In this document: positions 7,486 to 13,301 of the stretch, piece after piece
How positions within the stretch are numbered: position 1 is the first letter of the stretch
How the letters are laid out: each line of letters opens with the position of its first letter
From: DASTOB01 sp035720425
GTDB taxonomy: Bacteria > Chloroflexota > Limnocylindria > Limnocylindrales > CSP1-4
DNA length: 18,359 nucleotides
Reading direction: 5' to 3'
Assembly: GCA_035720425.1 (NCBI GenBank)
Contig: DASTOB010000002.1
Location: 1-18,359, forward strand
Position numbers and translations under genes: made by a program
The notes under the pieces: model-generated
The model's database searches: none
The model's input: the letters and a program-made list of their open reading frames with translations, nothing else
Told to the model about the DNA's origin: nothing

Positions 7486-7536
7486 GCCGGGTGCGCTGAT
7501 GCGCGTCCGCTGATCCGGGGTGCGCTGACGCGCACC
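7481..7536 (+). repeat. Imperfect 28-bp tandem duplication forming twin hairpins
   Basis: Two 28-base copies (7481-7508 and 7509-7536) share GCTGA-CCGGG and GTGCGCTGA-GCGC with few differences. Each can fold. In copy two, GGTGCGC (7519-7525) pairs perfectly with GCGCACC (7530-7536) over a TGAC loop. In copy one, 7490-7496 pairs with 7501-7507 using two G-U pairs. The first copy contains the stop codon of the small gene (7483-7485). No T-run follows, so this is not a classic terminator. It could slow polymerase or act as an operator before guanine deaminase. Confidence 0.6.
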
Positions 7537-7542
7537 GGCCGG

Positions 7543-7551
7543 TGCTAGCAT
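7543..7551 (+). promoter_or_regulatory. Extended -10 promoter for guanine deaminase, implying a near-leaderless mRNA
   Basis: TGCTAGCAT gives the extended TGn motif plus the hexamer TAGCAT (7546-7551). Only nine bases separate it from the GTG at 7561. The predicted transcription start (about 7558) leaves a leader of about three bases. No ribosome-binding site precedes the gene, which fits leaderless translation. Confidence 0.5.
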
Positions 7552-7560
7552 CGGCCGACC

Positions 7561-8898
7561 GTGGCCCGCTCGATCACCCTCCCGTCGCGTCCTCCATTCG
7601 TTCTGCGCGCGCGCCTGCTGACGCCGCGCGCCGCGGGCGGGACGCTCCACGAGCCGGATGCCCTCGTCGCGGTCGACGCGGCCGGGCGCCTGTCCGTGGT
7701 CGGGCCCACGAGCGATAACCCCGACCTGTCGGCCGCCGCCGTCGACGTTCGGCCGTGGGTGGTCATGCCGGGCCTCGTCGACCTCCACGCTCATCTGCCC
7801 CAGCTGCCGAACGCCGGCGTGGGGTTCGGCATGGACCTCCTCGCCTGGCTGCGCGAGTACATCTTTCCGCTCGAGCGCCAGTTCGACGACGCGGCCGCCG
7901 CGGAGGCCCTCGCACCGGCCGCGTTCCGCGCCTTCGCGTCGGTCGGCACGACGACGGCGCTGTTCTACGGCGCCGTGTTCGCCCCGTCGCTCGACGCCGC
8001 GTTCCGGGCCGCGGAGGCGCACGGCATCCGGGCGATCATCGGCAAGGTCATGATGGACCGCGTCACGTACGACGAGTCGATCGACCCGTCGACGATCCTC
8101 GAGCGGTCGCTGCGCGAGTCGGCCGACCTGTGTGCGCGCTGGCACATGGCCGATGGGGGGCGGTTGCGCTACGCCTTCACGCCGCGCTTCGCCGTCTCGT
8201 GCTCGGCGGACATGTTGCGCGAATCGGCGGCGCTGGCCCGCTCGTCGGGCGCGTACTGGCAGACCCACGTGGCCGAGGATCGGGGCGAGATCGCCGAGGT
8301 CCTGCGGCTCTTCCCCGAGGCGTCCGACTACCTCGACGTGTACGACCGAGCCGGCGGCCTGGGGGAGCGCACGGTGCTCGCGCACGCGATCCACCTGTCC
8401 GACCGCGAGCTCGCCCGGCTCGTCGAGACGGGCACGCGGGTCGCGCACTGCCCGGCATCGAACCTGTTCCTCGCGTCCGGGGTCATGCCCCTCTCGCGCT
8501 ACCTCGCCGCGGGACTCGTCGTGGGGCTCGGGTCCGACGTGGCGGCCGGACCGGATCCGTCGATCTTCGGGGCCATGCGCGTCGGCGCGTACACCCAGAA
8601 CGCGCTGCGGATCGTACGCGAGACCGGGGACCGGGTGCTCGGTCCGCTCGAATGGCTTCGGATCGGAACACTCGAGGGGGCACGGGCCCTCGGGCTCGAT
8701 GGCCTGATCGGATCGGTCGACGCCGGCAAGGAGGCGGACCTCATCGTCGTCGATCCGTCCCTCACCGCCCCGATGCCGGGCGTCGGCGCGGACGCCGATC
8801 CGGAGGCGCTCATGAGCCGGCTCATCTTCCGGGCGCATCCGTCGATGGTCCGCGGGGCGTGGGTCCGGGGTCGGCTGCTCGAGGGTCCCGGCGCGTGA
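7561..8898 (+). CDS. guaD: Guanine deaminase
   Basis: This is a 445-residue zinc amidohydrolase that hydrolyses guanine to xanthine and ammonia in the cytoplasm. Metal ligands are visible in order: PGLVDLHAHLPQ (H76, H78), H236 in WQTHVAED, H275 in VLAHAIHLS and D326 in GLGSDV. Features that separate guanine deaminase from other amidohydrolases are present: LLAWLREYIFPLERQF (93-108) and the substrate-binding YAFTPRFAVSCS (204-215). E239 follows the third histidine as expected for catalysis, and HCPASNLFLASG is intact. The length is normal for the family. The start is the GTG at 7561, placed directly after an extended -10, so the message is probably leaderless. Its product xanthine is the substrate for the enzyme encoded at 13302-17121 on the same strand, which supports a purine-catabolic role. 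It is monocistronic and ends at a gap between convergent genes. Confidence 0.93.
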   Translation: MARSITLPSRPPFVLRARLLTPRAAGGTLHEPDALVAVDAAGRLSVVGPTSDNPDLSAAAVDVRPWVVMPGLVDLHAHLPQLPNAGVGFGMDLLAWLREYIFPLERQFDDAAAAEALAPAAFRAFASVGTTTALFYGAVFAPSLDAAFRAAEAHGIRAIIGKVMMDRVTYDESIDPSTILERSLRESADLCARWHMADGGRLRYAFTPRFAVSCSADMLRESAALARSSGAYWQTHVAEDRGEIAEVLRLFPEASDYLDVYDRAGGLGERTVLAHAIHLSDRELARLVETGTRVAHCPASNLFLASGVMPLSRYLAAGLVVGLGSDVAAGPDPSIFGAMRVGAYTQNALRIVRETGDRVLGPLEWLRIGTLEGARALGLDGLIGSVDAGKEADLIVVDPSLTAPMPGVGADADPEALMSRLIFRAHPSMVRGAWVRGRLLEGPGA

Positions 8899-8961
8899 GG
8901 TTCGGATCCGGCCCTCGCCGCGGTGATGAGCCGCGCCTGATCTACCGTTCTCGCCGCAGGC

Positions 8962-9131
8962 CCGTTTGTCACATCACTTGTTACAACGGGCGAACGACGG
9001 CTCGAGACCGGCCGTCTGTCGACGGCTCATTCGCCGTGCGTAACAGAAGGATGTTCCAAATGGCGAAGGAAACCCCTCGAGAGGGCGTGTCCGCGTCCTT
9101 CCTTCGCCCGTTGTCACACATGTTGTTCCAA
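8962..9131. repeat. Structured intergenic region with long inverted and direct repeats
   Basis: This part of the 295-base gap between guaD and the convergent regulator is lower in G+C than the genes. ACAACGGGCGAA (8983-8994) is matched by its exact complement TTCGCCCGTTGT (9103-9114), and pairing continues outward with one mismatch to 8979/9118. GGCGAAGGA (9062-9070) pairs with TCCTTCGCC (9100-9108), competing for part of the same right arm. GCCGTC (9011-9016) can pair with GACGGC at 8996-9001 or at 9021-9026, so two hairpins exclude each other. TGTTCCAA occurs at 9052 and 9124, and TTGTCACA at 8966-8973 and 9111-9118. No convincing protein is encoded. It could be a bidirectional terminator, a decayed mobile element or a structured RNA. 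Confidence 0.55.
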
Positions 9132-9193
9132 GCGCCCCGGATCGGGCTCGCGTGCCACGGATCGGGGTCCATCAGGCTGGATCGGATAACGGC

Positions 9194-9847
9194 TCACAGG
9201 ATCACGATCCCACTGGCCCCCGGATCGCGGCCGGCGCCCAGCGCCGTGAGGACTGCCCGCGTATCGAGCGGCAGCAACGGTCGTAACCCATCGCGAAGCA
9301 GCGCGAGGGCGACCCGGTTCGCCCTCGTATCGGCGAGCAACAGGACGACGTGACCGCGTCCGCCGTCACGGGCCTTCAGGGCAAGCCGGCGCTCGAGTGC
9401 CTGCCCGTCACGAATCGCGGACTCCGCGTCGATGTTGACGATCCATTCGCCCGTCCCGGTCTGTCCGTCCCAGGCCCGCTGATCGCCCGGGATGGCAAAG
9501 GGGACCTCCGTTCGCCACGCGAGGGATGGGTGCAGCCTGGCGCGAAAGCGCTCGAGGAGGGCCAGCTGGGCCCGATCGCGCAGCGCCCCGCCGGCCGGAT
9601 AGGCGCGCAGTCCCAGCTCCAAGCCGACGACTGCACAGGACGCTGCAACGAACTCGACCGATGGCTGCCTGAGCTCACCGTGCTCGAACCGATGCACGTG
9701 CGTGTGCGACACACCGAGCGCCGCTGCGACAGCGCGGAGGCTCAGGCCGCTCGACACGCGAGCATCCCGGAAGTCCACCGCGACGCGCGCGAGCGCCTCG
9801 CGTGCCCGGCGCCGTCCCCGGTCCGCCGGTCGCTCTCGCGTTCCCAT
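9194..9847 (-). CDS. XRE-type HTH regulator with a nuclease-like C-terminal domain
   Basis: The protein has 217 residues. Residues about 22-78 form a Cro/CI-type helix-turn-helix, with FRDARVSSGLSLRAVAAALG then VSHTHVHRFEHGE and a following QPSVEFVAASCAVVGLELGL. Residues about 90-190 form a second domain with E114, D127, E142, D147 and K158 in an order resembling a PD-(D/E)XK nuclease core. The pattern 'AESAIRDGQALERRLALKAR' then HVVLLLADTRANR is the clearest part. Whether it cuts DNA is unknown; such fusions also occur as regulators with inactive domains. The start is ATG (CAT at 9845-9847). It diverges from the amidohydrolase gene across 56 bases and converges on guaD. A GATAGT hexamer nine bases before the start suggests a leaderless message. 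It may regulate the divergent neighbour. Confidence 0.75.
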   Translation of the reverse strand: MGTRERPADRGRRRAREALARVAVDFRDARVSSGLSLRAVAAALGVSHTHVHRFEHGELRQPSVEFVAASCAVVGLELGLRAYPAGGALRDRAQLALLERFRARLHPSLAWRTEVPFAIPGDQRAWDGQTGTGEWIVNIDAESAIRDGQALERRLALKARDGGRGHVVLLLADTRANRVALALLRDGLRPLLPLDTRAVLTALGAGRDPGASGIVIL

Positions 9848-9856
9848 GTCGGCCGC

Positions 9857-9906
9857 ACTATCGCAGCGTGGCCTTATCCGGGGATCAACGGAGACTTCGC
9901 AGCGTG
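9857..9906. promoter_or_regulatory. Divergent promoter region with a direct repeat
   Basis: ACTATC at 9857-9862 reads GATAGT on the minus strand, a 4/6 match to a -10, nine bases before the regulator's ATG. TCGCAGCGTG occurs twice, at 9861-9870 and 9897-9906. The copies are 36 bases apart centre to centre, and the second includes the GTG start of the amidohydrolase. The repeats could be sites for the divergent XRE protein. No good -35 was found. Confidence 0.35.
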
Positions 9907-11496
9907 ACCGCGGCGGACCTCCTCATCACGGGCGGCACGATCGTCGACGGGACCGGGGCGGACGGCCGGCCCGGCAGCGTCGCCGTCGAGGGCGACCGGC
10001 TCCGGGTCATCGCGCCCGGCGACCCGCTCCCCGCGGCCGCGCGCACGATCGAGGCCGCGGGCCGCGTCGTCGCGCCGGGCTTCATCGACCTGCACAGCCA
10101 CGGCGGTCTCGTCATCCTCGAGGATCGGCGCCACGAACCCAAGGTTCGCCAGGGCGTCACGACGGAGCTCATCGGCGTCGACGGCAACAGCTATGCGCCA
10201 TTCCTGCGGGGCGAGGACCTCGGAGACTTCGTCGTGCTCAACGGCGGCCTCGACGGGCGCCCTGACATCGCCTACGACTGGTCGACCGTCGCCTCGTACC
10301 TCGGCCGACTCGACGGGTCGGCCCTCAACGTCGCGACCCTGGTCGGCAACTCCGCGCTCCGGATCGCCGCGGTCGGCTGGCGCGACGAACCGGCGGACGA
10401 GCGCGCGACAGACACCCAGCGATCGATCCTCCGCGAGGCGATGGAGGAGGGCGCGTTCGGCGTCAGCTCCGGGCTCGACTACCCGCCCGGCGCCTACGCC
10501 ACGACCGCCGAGCTCGCCGAGCTCGCCCGCGAGGCAGCCCGGCTCGCCGGCTTCTACCACACCCACGTCCGGTACAACCTCGGCGACCGCTTCCTCGACC
10601 CGTTCCGCGAGGCGATCGAGATCGGCCGGCGCGGCGAGGCCCCGGCGCACCTCACCCACTTCTATCACCGGGCCACGTTCCCGGGGACGCCGGACCAGAT
10701 GCTCGAACTCGTCGACGATGCCCGCGCCGCTGGCCAGGACGTGACGTTCGATGCCTACCCGGCGGAGTGGGCGAGCACGCGACTCCTCATCCTCATCCCG
10801 CTCTGGGTCCAGGACGGCGGCCCCGGGCCCACGAAGGAGCGCCTCGCGGACCGCGCGACCCGCGACCGCATCCGGCACGAGCTCGGCGAGCGCGGCGTGC
10901 TGTTCGCCGGCGCCGGCGGCCTGCGCGACGTCCGCCTCGGCTACTTCGCGCGCCCGGAGAACCTGCGCTGGGAGGGCCGAACGCTCGGCGAGGTCGTCGA
11001 CGACACCGGTCGCGACCTCGTCGACACGATCTGCGACCTGCTCCTCGACGAGGATCTGCGGGTGAGCGAGGTCACGCCGGGTCCGCACACCGACGGCATC
11101 CGACGCTTCCTGCGCCACCCGATCGGGATGGTCGGCACGGACTCGACGTTCCTCGGCGCCAAGCCGAGCCCGCGCACGTACGGCAGCTTCCCGCGCATCC
11201 TCGGCCAGTTCGTGCGCGACGAGGCCCTGCTCAGTCTCGAGGAGGCCGTCCGACGCATGACCGGCGCCCCCGCCGCGCGCCTGGGCCTGCGCGACCGGGG
11301 CGTCATCCGCGATGGCCTGGCGGCGGACCTCGTGATCTTCGATCCGGCGACGGTCCGGAGCACCGCCACGTACGACGCGCCGCGCAGCTTCCCGGTGGGC
11401 ATCGAGCACGTCGTCGTCAACGGCCAGATCGTGGTCGACGGCGGCCGACACACGGGCGCGACCCCCGGGCGCGCCCTCCGGCGCGGCAGGGACTGA
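9904..11496 (+). CDS. D-aminoacylase-type amidohydrolase (N-acyl-D-amino-acid deacylase family)
   Basis: This is a 530-residue cytoplasmic metal hydrolase. It starts at GTG 9904 with GGAG at 9890-9893. The next in-frame upstream start would add residues with no family resemblance. The N-terminal beta sandwich (DLLITGGTIVDGTG, then VAVEGDRLRVI) leads into VAPGFIDLHSHGG with metal ligands H64 and H66. Further ligands are probably H221 in FYHTHVRYN and H252 in HLTHFYH. The C-terminal stretch HPIGMVGTDSTFLGAKPSP, then SLEEAVRRMTGAPAARLGL and GLAADLVIFDP, is diagnostic of the family. Members hydrolyse N-acyl-D-amino acids or related amides. The metal-bridging cysteine seen in characterised D-aminoacylases (usually GNCG or GECG) appears replaced here: G91-V-D93-G, with Asp in the cysteine position. 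The substrate may therefore differ. D-amino acids it released could feed the DAO-type oxidase at 5646, but this is only a possibility. Confidence 0.88.
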   Translation: MTAADLLITGGTIVDGTGADGRPGSVAVEGDRLRVIAPGDPLPAAARTIEAAGRVVAPGFIDLHSHGGLVILEDRRHEPKVRQGVTTELIGVDGNSYAPFLRGEDLGDFVVLNGGLDGRPDIAYDWSTVASYLGRLDGSALNVATLVGNSALRIAAVGWRDEPADERATDTQRSILREAMEEGAFGVSSGLDYPPGAYATTAELAELAREAARLAGFYHTHVRYNLGDRFLDPFREAIEIGRRGEAPAHLTHFYHRATFPGTPDQMLELVDDARAAGQDVTFDAYPAEWASTRLLILIPLWVQDGGPGPTKERLADRATRDRIRHELGERGVLFAGAGGLRDVRLGYFARPENLRWEGRTLGEVVDDTGRDLVDTICDLLLDEDLRVSEVTPGPHTDGIRRFLRHPIGMVGTDSTFLGAKPSPRTYGSFPRILGQFVRDEALLSLEEAVRRMTGAPAARLGLRDRGVIRDGLAADLVIFDPATVRSTATYDAPRSFPVGIEHVVVNGQIVVDGGRHTGATPGRALRRGRD

Positions 11497-11511
11497 CCGA
11501 CGTGGCGGACG

Positions 11512-11562
11512 CCCGACCGCCCGACCGCCCGGACGACCGACCGGACGACCGACCGCCCGACC
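11512..11562. repeat. Short GC-rich tandem repeat
   Basis: The 12-base unit GGACGACCGACC occurs twice in perfect tandem at 11531-11554. It is flanked on both sides by GCCCGACC units with eight-base spacing. In one frame it would encode a 21-residue Asp/Arg/Pro peptide from a GTG at 11502 to TAG at 11565-11567, probably by chance. The repeat lies between the amidohydrolase and the frameshifted membrane gene, which are 101 bases apart. Confidence 0.6.
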
Positions 11563-11597
11563 GATAGCCGGCCGAAGAGTCCGAGGCGCTCGTCGCG

Positions 11598-12228
11598 GTG
11601 ACCGATGCCGTCGTCGGCGTCGTCGCCGTGGTCGCCCTCGGTGGCGTCCTGCGCAGCTCGCCGCCACTGACCTCGGGGCGCGGGCGATCGCTGCGCCGCG
11701 CGTTCGGCGCGTTCTTCGGGTCGGTCGCCGTGGCGTCGTTCGCCGGCGCCGCCCTGCACGGCCTGTTCCGCGACCCGGCGTCCGGCGGCCGGCGGGTGCT
11801 GTGGAAGGTGTCGCTCGGCGCGATCGGTGCATCGGCCGCGGCAGGCCTCGACGCGGCGGCCGCCCTCGCGCTCCACGGCACGCCGACGGTCGTCGCCCGC
11901 GCGATCGCGGCGGCAGTCCTGGCCGCCTGGCTGGTCGTCGTCGCGGTCGCCACGGTTCCGTATCGGGCGGTCGTCGCCCTGTACGCGCCGGTCCTCGCCG
12001 TCTTCGGTGGCGCTCTCGCATCGCGCCTGCGTCATGCCCCCGGACCGGCCTGCCGCCGCCGTCGGCCTCGCCGGCCTCGGACTGACGGTCGCCGCTGCGA
12101 TCATCCAGGTGACCGGGGTCCGGCTCGGCCCGGTCGGGCGCAACACGCTCTACCACGCGGTCCAGGCGATCGGTCTGGCCGTGCTGGCGCGTGCCGCGAC
12201 GGGGTTGATCCGGCGTTCGAGCGATTGA
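11598..12228 (+). pseudogene. Multi-pass membrane protein gene with a frameshift (DUF6962-like)
   Basis: From the GTG at 11598 the first frame gives about five hydrophobic segments, for example AVVGVVAVVALGGVL, FFGSVAVASFAGAALHGLF and AIAAAVLAAWLVVVAVATV. Near 12030-12055 it turns into an arginine-rich, non-protein-like tail. At the same place the +1 frame becomes membrane-like (AAAVGLAGLGLTVAAAIIQV). It ends with RNTLYHAVQAIGLAVLARAA and a TGA at 12226-12228. Joined, the two parts make a normal protein of about 210 residues with six or seven membrane spans, resembling the uncharacterised DUF6962 type by the N-x-L-x-H-x2-Q ending. The family name is from memory. A run of five C at 12037-12041 is the likely slip site, and removing one C restores one reading frame. 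It could be a true mutation, a sequencing error or programmed frameshifting. No function is known. Confidence 0.65.
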
Positions 12229-12258
12229 GCCGTGCGCCGACACCGCGACTGTCCGGGA

Positions 12259-13014
12259 TCAGGTCGCGGGTGCCGGCCTCGTGATCGTGGCGTCGGGGCC
12301 CGCACCGGGGATCGCGTCGCCGACGTCCGCGCGGCGACGCTCCGCGTTGAGCCGGTCCTCGGCCGCGGCGAGCGTCGCCTCGAGCAGGTGTGACGCGTTC
12401 ATCTCCGCCCAACCCATCGACAGGCGCAGGCTGACCGCGCCGGAGGCGAGCCACAGGTCGCACGTCGAGCGAACCCGCTCGACGTAGTTGATCGCCCGAA
12501 CCTCGTCGGTCTCCGGCAGGATCGCCCCGAACCGGGCCGGTCCCAGCCGTGCCACTCGATCCGACTCGCGGGCGTGGCGCCGCATCGTTGCCGCGACCGG
12601 CGGGATGAGCCGATCGGCGGCGGCCGGCCCGAGGCGCTCGACGAGCCGATCGAGGCCCTCGAGTTCCACGAGCACGACCGTCGCCGGTCGGTGGTAGCGC
12701 CGGACCCTGGTCTCCTCCTCGTGGAGCCATCGGGTCCAGGTCGACGGGGCATCGAGCCCCGTCTGGGGGTCGGACGGGACGGCGCCCGCCCCCGGGCCGA
12801 ACATCGCCATGAGCGGGCGTCGATCGGCCGGATGAGTCGATGTGGAGGAGCCGGCGGCCGCAGCGGCCGACGCGCGCGCGGAGAAACCGGGCGACTCGTC
12901 GCGGTTGCCCCGGCGCCGCAGGCGCGGAACGACGACGAGCGCGACGGCGAGGACCAGGTTGACCGCCGTCGCCACGACGAGGACGACGAGCAGCGTCTCC
13001 GTGCTGACCGGCAT
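12259..13014 (-). CDS. Membrane-anchored protein with a degenerate GGDEF domain
   Basis: The protein has 251 residues. One N-terminal membrane helix (about 7-29) follows the start MPVSTETLL and is bounded by a basic RLRRR stop-transfer. An alanine/serine-rich linker leads to a GGDEF-like domain at about 84-228. The domain has the fold's usual words, such as TVVLVELEGLDRLVERLG and SDRVARLG, and SLRLSMGWAEM near its end. The catalytic GGDEF itself reads G-P-A-R-F (158-162), so it should not make cyclic di-GMP. It might bind GTP or serve as a structural or signalling partner. The ATG at 13012-13014 (complement) is chosen because it starts right before the helix; GGAG lies eleven bases upstream. 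A longer in-frame extension to 13359 is arginine/proline-rich and unlikely. The gene diverges from the XDH operon and converges on the broken membrane gene, with 30 bases between the stops. Confidence 0.8.
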   Translation of the reverse strand: MPVSTETLLVVLVVATAVNLVLAVALVVVPRLRRRGNRDESPGFSARASAAAAAGSSTSTHPADRRPLMAMFGPGAGAVPSDPQTGLDAPSTWTRWLHEEETRVRRYHRPATVVLVELEGLDRLVERLGPAAADRLIPPVAATMRRHARESDRVARLGPARFGAILPETDEVRAINYVERVRSTCDLWLASGAVSLRLSMGWAEMNASHLLEATLAAAEDRLNAERRRADVGDAIPGAGPDATITRPAPAT

Positions 13015-13121
13015 GGGTGACGGTTCTCCGGGATGAGTGCGTCCTCGATACCGAGGGCTCACAACCATACGGTGCGAGCCCGCCCCTGACGATGGTCCAA
13101 TGGCCTGATCGAACGACTTCG

Positions 13122-13195
13122 CGGTGCCCCACGGCACCGGTCGGGGCGGTCCGCGCCGGCTGGGGCGACAGCGGTGCGGTCCGGGGCAGGCCCCG
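13122..13195. promoter_or_regulatory. Two dyad-symmetric elements in the divergent GGDEF/XDH spacer
   Basis: In the 287-base gap, CGGTGCC (13122-13128) pairs with GGCACCG (13133-13139) over a CCAC loop. CGGGGC (13182-13187) pairs with GCCCCG (13190-13195) around two bases. A GGTCC triplet repeat follows at 13219-13233. They lie upstream of the XDH promoter, so they could be binding sites for a regulator, or hairpins in the leader of the minus-strand gene. Short GC-rich dyads arise easily in such DNA, so the evidence is modest. Confidence 0.35.
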
Positions 13196-13244
13196 CCCGG
13201 ATCGGTGTGGTGACGGTCGGTCCGGTCCGGTCCGCGCGCCCGCC

Positions 13245-13274
13245 TTGACATCGGCCCGCCACCGCCCGCATCGT
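13245..13274 (+). promoter_or_regulatory. Predicted promoter of the xanthine dehydrogenase/malate synthase operon
   Basis: A perfect -35, TTGACA (13245-13250), is followed after 18 bases by CATCGT (13269-13274), a 3/6 -10 almost the same as the TATCGT used at 560-565. The start would be near 13281, giving a leader of about 20 bases containing AGGAGG at 13283-13288. Confidence 0.55.
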
Positions 13275-13301
13275 CCCCGATCAGGAGGGAACCCTGCCCA
13301 G

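Noticed and set aside
6805..8838. A 677-residue open frame on the minus strand opposite the FAD oxidoreductase end and guanine deaminase
   Set aside because: The composition is typical of a GC-rich shadow, and the plus-strand gene has all guanine deaminase motifs.
9060..9353. A 97-residue plus-strand frame from an ATG after AGAAGG
   Set aside because: Its second half runs antisense through the XRE gene and becomes Ser/Arg-rich. Only the first 35 residues look protein-like and they match nothing I know.
11502..11567. A 21-residue peptide gene with Asp/Arg/Pro repeats
   Set aside because: It has no ribosome site and is explained by the simple DNA repeat it lies on.
9874..12243. A 789-residue open frame on the minus strand opposite the D-aminoacylase gene
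   Set aside because: It has no recognisable motif, is full of Arg/Glu/Asp/Ala as expected for the complement of a high-GC gene, and the plus strand carries a clear enzyme with metal ligands.
13017..13301. An upstream extension of the XDH large subunit by 95 residues
   Set aside because: The sequence is Arg/Pro/Gly-rich and crosses a likely promoter and a ribosome site. The ATG at 13302 fits the family start.
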